Below, piece by piece: positions 43,126 to 51,480 of a DNA stretch of 64,000 nucleotides; position 1 is the first letter of the stretch, and each line of letters begins with the position of its first letter. The position numbers and the translations under genes are program-made. The DNA comes from Albibacillus kandeliae (lineage in GTDB: Bacteria; Pseudomonadota; Alphaproteobacteria; Rhodobacterales; Rhodobacteraceae). The stretch is from positions 1 through 64,000 of the forward strand of contig NZ_QEHM01000006.1 in assembly GCF_003116585.1 (NCBI RefSeq), in the 5' to 3' direction. The notes beneath the pieces are model-generated. The model ran no database searches, was not told where the DNA came from, and was given only the letters and a program-made list of their open reading frames with translations.

Positions 43126-44670
43126 TCAGCAGACCACCTCGACGAGGTAGGGTCCCTTGTGGTCGAGACCGGTGTCGATGGCCTTGGCCATGTCGCCCGC
43201 CTCTTCCACCCGGACGGCCTCGACGCCCATGCCACGGGCCAGCTGCACCCAGTCGATCACCGGGCGGTCGAGCGACAGCATGTCCACCGCGCGCGGACCG
43301 GGGTTCTGCACGCCGACGTTGGTCAGCTCGCCCCGCAGGATCTGGTAGGAACGGTTGGCGAAGATCACCACGGTCACGTTCAGCTCTTCCCGCGCCATGG
43401 TCCAGAGCGACTGCACCGTATACATTGCGCTGCCGTCGCCGGTCAGGGCAAGGACGGGACGGTCTGGACAGGCCACGGCGCAGCCGATGGCGACGGGCAT
43501 GCCATAACCGATGGAGCCGCCGAGGTTGTTGAGCCACGTATGAGGTTCCGCCCCCTTGGTCCACGAGGCGAAGCCGCGCCCGGTCGTCACCGATTCATCC
43601 ACCACGATTGCCCCTTCGGGCAGGGTGGCGGCGATGGCCTGCGCCATGCTCTCGTGGGTGATCGGGCCGCTGGGCACCGGGGGTACCTCGCGCGCGGCCA
43701 CGTGGGCCGGTTCGATCCCGGCGGCATCGGTGGCCGCCACCAGCGCGTCGAGCGCGGCGGTGAGGTCGGCATCGACGTTCGCGAGTTCGACGATCTCGGT
43801 GCCCTCGGCGGTCAGGACGGCAGGCTTGCCCGGGTAGGCGAAGAAGCCGATGGGCGCGCGCGCACCGAGCAGCACGATGCGGCGATAGGGTTCGAGGCGC
43901 TTCAGGGCGAGGTCGATCGGATAGGGAATCCGGTCGACCACCACGCGGCCCGCGCCGCGCTCCATGCGGGCGTTCGACCACTCCGACAACAGGTGGCAGC
44001 CGGTCTTGGCCGCGATCCGTCCGGCGCGTTCGAGGTTCTCGACGCTCAGCGCCTCGCCCCCCAGAAGCAGCAGGGTATCCGCGCCGCCAAGGGCCGCCGC
44101 CGCGTCTGCGACCTTGTCGGCCTCGGGGAGCGCGCGGGCCGGAACCGGACCGGCCTCGTGCACGCTCGCGCCGTCGGTCCACGCAGTATCGGAGGGCAGG
44201 ATCAGCGTTGCCACCTTGCCTGCGCCGGTGCTGGCCGCCTGCACCGAAAGGGCACCGGCCTCGCCGACATCCGCCGCGCTCTCCGAGGTGTGCACCCATG
44301 CCGACATGGGCCGGGCCAGGCCGGGAATATCGGACATCAGGGGCGCATCCAGCTCGCGATGGGTCTCGGCATGTTCGCCGACGATGTTCACGATGCCCGA
44401 GGCCGCCTTCTTGGCGTTATGCAGGTTTGCCAGCCCGTTGGCGAGGCCGGGCCCGAGGTGCAGCAGGGTGCAGGACGGCTTGCGCGCCATGCGCCAGTAG
44501 CCATCAGCCGCCCCGGTCGCCACGCCTTCGAACAGGCAGAGCACCGAACGCATTCCGGGCACGTGATCCAGCGCCGCGACGAAGTGCATTTCCGACGTTC
44601 CGGGATTGGTAAAGCAGGTGTCGACCCCGCTCGCGATAAGACTGCGCACAAGGCTTTCGGCGCCGTTCAT
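43126..44670 (-). CDS. Thiamine diphosphate enzyme, acetolactate-synthase/benzoylformate-decarboxylase type
   Basis: 514 residues. CLFEGVATGAADGYWRMA holds the ThDP-activating Glu, and TGDGSAMYTVQSLW followed by VVIFANRSY is the Mg/ThDP GDG-N motif. PGTSEMHFVAALDH at the start is typical. No FAD-type clues settle synthase versus decarboxylase. Last gene of the three-gene operon with the dehydrogenase and ligase upstream. Converges on the haloperoxidase gene with seven bases between stops. Confidence 0.88.
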   Translation of the reverse strand: MNGAESLVRSLIASGVDTCFTNPGTSEMHFVAALDHVPGMRSVLCLFEGVATGAADGYWRMARKPSCTLLHLGPGLANGLANLHNAKKAASGIVNIVGEHAETHRELDAPLMSDIPGLARPMSAWVHTSESAADVGEAGALSVQAASTGAGKVATLILPSDTAWTDGASVHEAGPVPARALPEADKVADAAAALGGADTLLLLGGEALSVENLERAGRIAAKTGCHLLSEWSNARMERGAGRVVVDRIPYPIDLALKRLEPYRRIVLLGARAPIGFFAYPGKPAVLTAEGTEIVELANVDADLTAALDALVAATDAAGIEPAHVAAREVPPVPSGPITHESMAQAIAATLPEGAIVVDESVTTGRGFASWTKGAEPHTWLNNLGGSIGYGMPVAIGCAVACPDRPVLALTGDGSAMYTVQSLWTMAREELNVTVVIFANRSYQILRGELTNVGVQNPGPRAVDMLSLDRPVIDWVQLARGMGVEAVRVEEAGDMAKAIDTGLDHKGPYLVEVVC

Positions 44671-44700
44671 GGTAGTGTTTCCTTTCCCGGAGAGTGTATT

Positions 44701-45630
44701 TCAGAGGCCGAACCTGGCTTTGAGTCCGGCGAGCGCCACAAGGGCAGCATCTCGCCGCTGCGTCAAGGTCGCCTCGTCCTGCCCCGCCAATTCCGCCTCG
44801 ACCCCGGCCACCAGCCTGTCTTTCAGCGCCTCCGAGAGAGGCGTCTCGCCCAGCTCGCGCCAGCGCGCTTCCTGCGTCGGGCCGAGGTGATCGAGGTAGT
44901 GGCGATAGCCACCAGCCCCGCCGCCGAGGTGATAGGTCAGGTGCGGCCCCATCAGCGCCCAGCGCATCCCGGGGCCATAGGCGATGGCCTTGTCGATGTC
45001 GGCCACATCGGCGATGCCCTCGGCGACCATGTGCACCGCCTCGCGGTAGAGCGCCGAGGTCAGGCGGTTGGCGAGATGCCCCGCGACCTCCTTCTTCACC
45101 CGGATCGGCACCCGCTTCATCTCGAGATAAAAGGCCTCGGCCCGGTCCACGGTCTCGGGCACGGTCCTGTCACCGGCCACCAGTTCGACCATCGGCACCA
45201 TGTGCGGCGGGTTCATCGGGTGCGCCACCATAATGCGCTCGGGGTGGCGGGCATGGGCCTGAATGTCGCTGGCCTTGAGCGAGGATGTGCTGGAGGCGAT
45301 GATCACGTCGGGCGCGATAACCTCTTCCAGCCGGGCCACGAGATCCTGCTTGATCCCGATCCTGTCCGGGCCGTTCTCCTGCACGTAGACCGCGCCGGAG
45401 AGCGCCGAGATGTCGGTGGTGACGGTCGCCCGCGCCGGGGTGGCGGAGAGCGTCAGATCCAGCGCCGCGAGATTGGGCCAGGCTGCCGCGACGAAGCGGT
45501 CGAGGTCCTCGACCGCCTCGGGACGTGGGTCCACCACGATGACCTCGGCCCCGCGCGCGAGGAACAGGCTGGCCCAGCTCATGCCGATGAGCCCGCCGCC
45601 CAGCACGCCGATGGGGCTGCTGATGGTCAT
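44701..45630 (-). CDS. 3-hydroxyacyl-CoA / L-carnitine dehydrogenase-like protein
   Basis: 309 residues. The NAD site is GVLGGGLIGMSWASLFLARG; SSTSSLKASDIQAHARHPER and VAHPMNPPHMVPMVELVAGD are typical of the 3-hydroxyacyl-CoA dehydrogenase fold; the C-terminal domain has GYRHYLDHLGPTQEARWRE, most like carnitine dehydrogenase or lambda-crystallin (L-gulonate dehydrogenase) relatives. It overlaps the ligase stop (ATGA). Confidence 0.85.
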   Translation of the reverse strand: MTISSPIGVLGGGLIGMSWASLFLARGAEVIVVDPRPEAVEDLDRFVAAAWPNLAALDLTLSATPARATVTTDISALSGAVYVQENGPDRIGIKQDLVARLEEVIAPDVIIASSTSSLKASDIQAHARHPERIMVAHPMNPPHMVPMVELVAGDRTVPETVDRAEAFYLEMKRVPIRVKKEVAGHLANRLTSALYREAVHMVAEGIADVADIDKAIAYGPGMRWALMGPHLTYHLGGGAGGYRHYLDHLGPTQEARWRELGETPLSEALKDRLVAGVEAELAGQDEATLTQRRDAALVALAGLKARFGL

Positions 45631-47195
45631 GCGGGCTGTTTCTCCCAATAGGGCACCCGCAACTCGCGCTTGAGAATCTTGCCGATGGAACTGCGCGGCA
45701 GCTCGTCCCGGATCTCGACGCCCGACAGGCGCTGGCTCTTGCCCAGCTTGGCGTTCGCCGCATCGCGGATGTCGTCGGCCGAGCGGCTCGTCCCCGCGCG
45801 CACCACGACGAGGCCCAGCGGGGTTTCGCCCCAGGCGTCGGACGGAACACCGATGGCCGCCGCGTCCACCACATCCGGATCGGCCAGCAGCACCAGTTCG
45901 AGGTCGTTGGCATAGATGTTCAGACCACCGGAGATGATCATGTCCTTCTTGCGGTCGGAGAGGACAAGGAACCCGTCCTCGTCGAAGGAGCCCATGTCGC
46001 CGGAGCGGAAGTAGGCATTGCCGGCCGCGTCGCGCCAGATGTAGTCGGAGGTCAGGTCCTCGCGCCCGAAGTAGCCCGCCATCATGGTCGGCGAGCGCCC
46101 GCAGATCTCGCCCACCTGCCCCTTGGCCACTTCCTTGCCGGCCTCGTCGATCAGACGGATTTCGCAGTTCGGCGCGGGCTGGCCCACGGTGTGCAGCTTG
46201 TGCGGGGTCTCGTCGGCGATCAGCACGGTCACCCCGCCGCCCTCGGTCAGGCCGTAGTACTCGACCAGCTTGCCCGGAAAGCGCGCCAGCACGTCGGCCT
46301 TCACGTCGGCGCGCAGCGGTGCGGAGGTCGAGCATTTCATCCGCATCAGGGACAGATCGAAGCTGTCGAACTCGGGCACGTCCATGATGCGCTTGTACTG
46401 CACCGGCACCAGCATGGTGTGGGTGATCTTCTCGCGTTCGGCCAGCTTGAGATACTCGCGGGCGTCGAACTTGGGCATCAGCACGACGGTGGAGCCGCCC
46501 ACCAGCGTCGGCAGGAAGGCGACGATGGTGGTATTGGAATAGAGCGGCGTCGAGAGCAGCGTCCGCGCCTCGTCGGCATAGCCGTTGGCCTCCACCCGGT
46601 CCATCTGGGCCGCCCGCATCCAGTGATTGTGCAGGATGCCCTTGGGGGTGCCGGTGGTGCCCGAGGAATAGATCAGGTTCACCGGGTCCGACATGTCGAT
46701 CTCGACCATCGGGTCGGTCGTCTCGGCCCCGGCCAGCATGGTCTCGTAGTCCTCGAAGCCCGGCGCGGCAAAGTCGATCGCCACCTTGAGACAGTCAAGG
46801 CGGTCGACGAAGGGAGCGGCAAGGTCGCGGTACTGTTCGGCCAGGAACAGCGCGCGGGCCCCGCAATCGGCCATCATCTTCTCCAGCGCCTCGGGCGAGG
46901 CCATGGTCGAGAGCGGCGTGATGCAGGCCCCGGCGCGGGTGATCCCGATGAACAGCTCGGCGTAGGGAATGGAATTCGGCGACAGGACGGCCACGTTATC
47001 GCCCCGTCCGATCCCGCGCGCGATCAGCGCATTGGCCACGCGGTTCACCCGCGTATCGAAGGCGCCCCAGGTCAGCCGGGTGTCGCCGCAGACCAGTGCC
47101 TCCTTCTCCGGATGCTCCTGCGCCCGGACGCGGATCATCTCGACAATGGTCTCCTGCGGCGCCACCTCGGGCATCGGCGGATTGATCTCGACCAT
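45627..47195 (-). CDS. AMP-dependent acyl-CoA ligase
   Basis: 522 residues from ATG 47195 (GGAAGAGGAGGAGG upstream). The phosphate loop is LIYSSGTTGTPKGILHNHWM; YYGLTEGGGVTVL is the A5 motif and the A8 region follows (GDMGSFDEDGFLVLSDRKKD), with the A10 lysine near SSIGKILKRELRV. It activates a carboxylic acid as CoA thioester. First gene of the operon; the substrate may become the substrate of the dehydrogenase. Confidence 0.9.
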   Translation of the reverse strand: MVEINPPMPEVAPQETIVEMIRVRAQEHPEKEALVCGDTRLTWGAFDTRVNRVANALIARGIGRGDNVAVLSPNSIPYAELFIGITRAGACITPLSTMASPEALEKMMADCGARALFLAEQYRDLAAPFVDRLDCLKVAIDFAAPGFEDYETMLAGAETTDPMVEIDMSDPVNLIYSSGTTGTPKGILHNHWMRAAQMDRVEANGYADEARTLLSTPLYSNTTIVAFLPTLVGGSTVVLMPKFDAREYLKLAEREKITHTMLVPVQYKRIMDVPEFDSFDLSLMRMKCSTSAPLRADVKADVLARFPGKLVEYYGLTEGGGVTVLIADETPHKLHTVGQPAPNCEIRLIDEAGKEVAKGQVGEICGRSPTMMAGYFGREDLTSDYIWRDAAGNAYFRSGDMGSFDEDGFLVLSDRKKDMIISGGLNIYANDLELVLLADPDVVDAAAIGVPSDAWGETPLGLVVVRAGTSRSADDIRDAANAKLGKSQRLSGVEIRDELPRSSIGKILKRELRVPYWEKQPA

Positions 47196-47327
47196 GGGAA
47201 CGGTTCCTCCTCCTCTTCCTCCGGGCCGGAGATTAGGCGCCCCGGCGCGGAACACAAGGTCTCTTCCGCTCTGCGGAGCGGAGTTCCGCAAGTCGGCGCG
47301 CCGGGCCCTCCCGCCGCGCCGATGGAG

Positions 47328-47948
47328 TCAGGCGAAGCTGTAGGCGCCGCCGCGTTCCATCGCCCGTTTCCAGGCGGGCCGCGCGTGGATCTCCTCGACG
47401 AACTGTGCAAGGCGCGGCAGGCGCTTGCCCCAGCCCTGGCGCACCGCGATCTCGGCCGGGAAACTCATCATCACGTCGACGGCGGAAAGATCATCGAGCA
47501 CGAAGTGCCCCGAGGGGCGCAACATCTTGTCCATGAAGTGGAAATGGCTGTCGAGCTGCTGTTCGATACGGGGATGCAGCGGCTTGCCCGCCTCGCCCAG
47601 CCGAGAGGTGTAGAGCTGCAGCAGGATCGGCAGCATGGCCGACCCCTCGGCGAAATGCATCAGCTCGAGATGGGTGATCGCCTCGTCGCTGTTCACGCGG
47701 GGCAGCAGGTGACGGCCATAGCGGTGGCAGATGTACTCGACGATGGCCCCGCTCTCGGCGATCTTGCGGCCGTCGTGTTCGAGCACCGGCGCCTTTCCGA
47801 GCGGATGCACCGAGGCAAGCTCGGACGGCGCCAGGTTGGTGACCGCATCGCGTTCGTAGCGGCGCAGGTCGTAGCTGACCTCCAGTTCCTCCAGCAGCCA
47901 GAGAATGCGCTGTGAGCGCGAGTTGTTCAGGTGATGAACAAGAAACAT
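47328..47948 (-). CDS. Glutathione S-transferase
   Basis: 206 residues. The N-terminal fold begins FLVHHLNNSRSQRILWLLEE, with HPLGKAPVLEHDGRKIAESG as the cis-proline region; the C-terminal helical domain has LDDLSAVDVMMSFP. ATG 47948 follows GAGGGAGG. It lies 132 nt upstream of the ligase in the same direction and may be a separate unit. Confidence 0.9.
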   Translation of the reverse strand: MFLVHHLNNSRSQRILWLLEELEVSYDLRRYERDAVTNLAPSELASVHPLGKAPVLEHDGRKIAESGAIVEYICHRYGRHLLPRVNSDEAITHLELMHFAEGSAMLPILLQLYTSRLGEAGKPLHPRIEQQLDSHFHFMDKMLRPSGHFVLDDLSAVDVMMSFPAEIAVRQGWGKRLPRLAQFVEEIHARPAWKRAMERGGAYSFA

Positions 47949-48096
47949 GCGGTCCTCCCTCTTGCGGCAGAGAGTGGGGGCGGAGCCGGTGAATGACAAG
48001 TCCCCGCTTTCGGGGGGAGTTGCCGGGACCGCAGCTCGCTGTTCCTTTCGGTGCGGCGAGGCCCTAGAACTCGGGCGAGGCAAACGACAGGAGAGA

Positions 48097-48402
48097 ATGA
48101 TGCGCAGCGTGATGATGGGCGGTCTGGCGGCGGTGCTGCTGCTGGCGATGCCCCTGCCCGGCCCGGCCGTGGCGGCCCCGATGGGACAATACGAGGTGTC
48201 GGGCGTGGACGGCGACGACATGCTCAAGATGCGCGCGGGCCCCGGCACCGGCTACAAGGTTGTGCTGGGCCTGCCGAACGGCACCCGGCTGCGGGTTCAC
48301 CAGTGCCAGCAGACCGGCAGCACCCGCTGGTGCGAGGTCTCGCTCGACGGCGCGCGGGGCTTCCGGGGCTACGTGTCCTGGGCCTACCTGCGCAAGCTCT
48401 AG
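48097..48402 (+). CDS. Secreted SH3-domain protein
   Basis: 101 residues. ATG 48097 (or 48100) follows AGGAG. A signal peptide (MMGGLAAVLLLAMPLPGPAVAA) precedes a bacterial SH3 domain with LKMRAGPGTGYKVVLGLPNG and WCEVSLDGARGFRGYVSWAY. Such domains bind peptidoglycan or other partners in the periplasm. Full length for the small class. Confidence 0.85.
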   Translation: MMRSVMMGGLAAVLLLAMPLPGPAVAAPMGQYEVSGVDGDDMLKMRAGPGTGYKVVLGLPNGTRLRVHQCQQTGSTRWCEVSLDGARGFRGYVSWAYLRKL

Positions 48403-48515
48403 GCCGGACGGCCAACGGCCATGCGCCCGCTGCAGGGCGGGATGCCGGTGCGGGGGCGTGACAGGCCGGGCAAAGAGGCTAAGCTCGGCCCGGTCAGTTG
48501 CAGGAAGGAGCTCCC

Positions 48516-48809
48516 ATGCCGTTCGAATCCACCATCGCCGCCGTGCCCACCGTTCTGGCCGAGGATGCGCGCACCAAGGTCACCCGCTGGGACTTTGCCC
48601 CCGGCGCGACGACAGGCTGGCACGAGCACGGCATGGACTATTGCGTTGTGATCCTGACCGACTCGATCATGGCCTACGAGGCCGAAGGCGTGGTGACGGA
48701 GAAGCCGGTGAAGCCCGGCGACAGCTACCTGCGCCCCAAGGGCGTGAAGCACGATGTGAAGAACGCGGGCGACGGGCCGCTGTCCTTTGTCGAGATCGAG
48801 ATGAAGTAG
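48516..48809 (+). CDS. Cupin-domain protein
   Basis: 97 residues from ATG 48516 (GGAAGGAG upstream). The cupin signature is in GWHEHGMDYCVVILTD (two His and a Tyr) with a second His in RPKGVKHDVKNAGDG. Metal-binding small barrel of unknown substrate. It converges on the 48944-57711 catabolic operon. Confidence 0.85.
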   Translation: MPFESTIAAVPTVLAEDARTKVTRWDFAPGATTGWHEHGMDYCVVILTDSIMAYEAEGVVTEKPVKPGDSYLRPKGVKHDVKNAGDGPLSFVEIEMK

Positions 48810-48830
48810 GACGCCGGCGGCGGAGAGTGC

Positions 48831-48933
48831 GGGAGCGAGGGGCCAGCCCCTCGCGCTCCCCGGGATATTTGCAACCCAAAGAACTGCGAGAGTTGCTTTG
48901 GGTAGCCGTGGAGTGAGGGGGGCGGCGCCCCCC
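48831..48933. terminator. Cluster of three hairpins between convergent genes
   Basis: Three adjacent inverted repeats: GGGAGCGAGGGGC (48831-48843) with GCCCCTCGCGCTCCC (48846-48860); CCCAAAG-AACT (48875-48885) with AGTT-G-CTTTGGG (48891-48902); and GGGGGGC (48917-48923) with GCCCCCC (48927-48933). The sequence CCCCGGGATATTT just after the first is, from memory, a recurrent motif in Rhodobacterales intergenic DNA. Probably bidirectional termination. Confidence 0.6.
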
Positions 48934-48943
48934 GCCCCTGTTC

Positions 48944-50089
48944 TCAGATCGTCTCGATGAACAGCGCCTTGGTGTTCTGCAGGTTCATCTCGACCGGGTT
49001 GCCGCCGACGCTCGGGTCCTCCAGCGCCATTTCGGTCAGCTCGTCGATACGGTCGGTGCCGACGCCCATCTCGGACAGGCGGTCGGGGATGCCGAGCATC
49101 TTGCGCAGCTCCAGCACCCGGGCGCAGAAGCCCTCGTAGCCGCCCTCGATCCCGAGGTAGGCCGCAGCACGGTCCAGCCGGTCCTCCACCGCAACGCGGT
49201 TGAAGGCGAGCACGGCGGGCATCACCACCGCATTGGTGGTGCCGTGGTGGGTGTTGTAGACTGCGCCGATGGGGTGGCTCAGCGCGTGGATGGCGCCGAG
49301 GCCCTTCTGGAAGGCCACCGCCCCCATCGCCGCCGCCGCCATCATCTGGCCACGGGCCTCGATGTCGGTGCCGTCGGCATAGGCGCGCGGCAGGTATTCG
49401 TTCACCAGCCGCATGCCTTCGAGCGCGATGCCCTGGCTCATCGGGTGGAAGAAGGGCGAGCAATAGGCCTCGAGGCAGTGGGCGAAGGCATCCATGCCGG
49501 TGCCAGCGGTGATCATCTTGGGCATGCCCACGGTCAGTTCGGGGTCGCAGATCACCACGGTCGGCAGCACCTTGGGGTGAAAGATGATCTTCTTCACGTG
49601 TGTCTCGGAGTTGGTGATGACGCTGGCGCGCCCCACTTCCGAGCCGGTGCCCGCGGTGGTCGGGACCGCGATGATCGGCGCGATCCCCGCCGGATCGGCG
49701 CGGGTCCACCAGTCGCCGATATCCTCGAAATCCCAGACGGGCCGGGTCTGGCCCGACATGAAGGCGACCATCTTGCCGAGGTCGAGGCCGGAGCCGCCGC
49801 CGAAGGCGATCACGCCGTCATGGCCGCCTGCGCGGTAGACCTCGAGACCGGCGGCGAGGTTCTTCTCGTTCGGGTTCGGATCGACCTCGGAGAAGAGCGC
49901 GCGACCGAGGCCCGCAGCGTCGAGGATGTCGAGCGCCTGGGTGGTGATCGGCAGGCTTGCGAGGCCCTTGTCGGTCACCAGCAGCGGCCGGGAGATGCCG
50001 GCGCTCTTGCAAGCGTCGGCCAGTTCCTTGATGCGGCCGGCGCCGAACTTGATCGCGGTCGGGTAGGACCAGTTACCGGTGAGGGTCAT
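48944..50089 (-). CDS. Iron-containing alcohol dehydrogenase
   Basis: 381 residues. The nucleotide motif GVIAFGGGSGLDLGK and the metal site with AFAHCLEAYCSPFFHPMSQG, HALSHPIGAVYNTHHGTTNA are the family marks. It overlaps the aldehyde dehydrogenase stop (ATGA), so the two are made together. In the gamma-glutamyl scheme it would oxidise gamma-glutamylethanolamide to its aldehyde. Confidence 0.93.
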   Translation of the reverse strand: MTLTGNWSYPTAIKFGAGRIKELADACKSAGISRPLLVTDKGLASLPITTQALDILDAAGLGRALFSEVDPNPNEKNLAAGLEVYRAGGHDGVIAFGGGSGLDLGKMVAFMSGQTRPVWDFEDIGDWWTRADPAGIAPIIAVPTTAGTGSEVGRASVITNSETHVKKIIFHPKVLPTVVICDPELTVGMPKMITAGTGMDAFAHCLEAYCSPFFHPMSQGIALEGMRLVNEYLPRAYADGTDIEARGQMMAAAAMGAVAFQKGLGAIHALSHPIGAVYNTHHGTTNAVVMPAVLAFNRVAVEDRLDRAAAYLGIEGGYEGFCARVLELRKMLGIPDRLSEMGVGTDRIDELTEMALEDPSVGGNPVEMNLQNTKALFIETI

Positions 50090-51468
50090 TTCGTCACCTT
50101 TTTCAGATGGTAGGATTTGGGCCGGGTCAGGTTGTGATAGCCGATCAGGCTGAGCGAACCGCCCTTGCCCGTCTGCTTGCACCCGGTCCAGCAAAGCGCC
50201 GGGTCGAGATAGTCGGCGCGGTTCATGAAGACGGTGCCGGTCTCGATCTGGCCGCCGAGCCGCTCGGCGCGCTCCACGTCCTGCGTCCAGAGCGAGGCGG
50301 TCAGGCCGAAGTCGCTGTCGTTCATCAGCGCCAGCGCCTCTTCGTCGGATTTGACCGGCATGATGCCGACCACGGGGCCGAAGCTTTCCTCGCGCATGAC
50401 GCGCATGGAGTGGTCGACATTGGTCAGGATCTGCGGCGTCAGGTAGGCGCCGCCGTCATCCCCGGCGAAGGTGTCGATATGGGGCGTGGCCCCTGCCGCG
50501 ATGGCCTCGGCGGTCTGGGCGCGCACCAGTTCGGCAAAGCGGACGTTGGCCATCGGCCCGATCGAGGTCTCCTGCTCCAGCGGGTTGCCGAGTCTGTAGC
50601 CCTTCACGATCTCCACTGCCTTGGCGAGGAAGTCGTCGAACAGGCTCTCGTGGACATAGATCCGCTCGATCCCGCAGCAGCACTGGCCGGAGTTGAACAT
50701 GGCGCCGTCGATCAGCGTGTCGGCGGCCGCTGCAACGTCGGCGTCCTCCATCACGTAGCCCGGGTCCTTGCCGCCGAGTTCCAGCCCGACGCCAGTGAAG
50801 GTGCCCGCCGCCGCGCGCTCGATGGTCTGTCCGCCGCTGACGGAGCCGGTGAAGTTGACGAAGCCGAAGGACTTGGCCGCGATCAGTTTCGCTGTGGTGT
50901 CATGGTCGAGGAAGAGGTTCTGGAACACGTCCTCGGGTACGCCGACTTCATGGAAGGCGCGCGCCATGCGTTCGCCCACCAGCAGGGTCTGGGTGGCGTG
51001 TTTCAGCACCACGGTATTTCCCGCGATCAGCGCCGGGGCGACGCCGTTGATCGCCGTCATGTAGGGGTAGTTCCACGGCGCGATGATCAGCACGACGCCA
51101 TGCGGTTCGCGCTTGATCAGGCGGCGGAAGGTGGCGCTGTCCTCGATCTCGATGGGCGCAAGGCCCTGCGCCGCGATCTCGGCCATGTAGGAGGCGCGCT
51201 CGTTGAAGCCACGGAACTCGCCGCCGTAACGGACCGGGCGGCCCATCATGCGGGCCAGTTCCGGCACCACCTCGTCGTTCATCTCGCCCACGCGGGCGAC
51301 GCCCTTCATCACCAGCTCGATCCGTTCGCCCAGCGGGCGCGCGGCCCATGCCTTCTGGGCCTTGGTTGCGCGTGCGACAGCATCCGCCGCGGCCTCAGCC
51401 GACAGCACGGGGCGCTCGGCAAAGACCGAACCGTCAATGGGGGAAATGCATTTCAGCACTTGTGTCAT
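50086..51468 (-). CDS. Aldehyde dehydrogenase
   Basis: 460 residues. GVGLELGGKDPGYVMEDA holds the general-base Glu and FNSGQCCCGIERIYVHESLF the catalytic Cys. HATQTLLVGERMARAFHEVG and NFTGSVSGGQTIERAAAG form the cofactor site. Downstream of the ligase by 12 nt; it would oxidise gamma-glutamyl aldehyde to gamma-glutamylglycine in the proposed pathway. Similar to gamma-glutamylaminobutyraldehyde/succinate-semialdehyde enzymes. Confidence 0.93.
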   Translation of the reverse strand: MTQVLKCISPIDGSVFAERPVLSAEAAADAVARATKAQKAWAARPLGERIELVMKGVARVGEMNDEVVPELARMMGRPVRYGGEFRGFNERASYMAEIAAQGLAPIEIEDSATFRRLIKREPHGVVLIIAPWNYPYMTAINGVAPALIAGNTVVLKHATQTLLVGERMARAFHEVGVPEDVFQNLFLDHDTTAKLIAAKSFGFVNFTGSVSGGQTIERAAAGTFTGVGLELGGKDPGYVMEDADVAAAADTLIDGAMFNSGQCCCGIERIYVHESLFDDFLAKAVEIVKGYRLGNPLEQETSIGPMANVRFAELVRAQTAEAIAAGATPHIDTFAGDDGGAYLTPQILTNVDHSMRVMREESFGPVVGIMPVKSDEEALALMNDSDFGLTASLWTQDVERAERLGGQIETGTVFMNRADYLDPALCWTGCKQTGKGGSLSLIGYHNLTRPKSYHLKKVTK

Positions 51469-51480
51469 ATCGTTTAGTCC

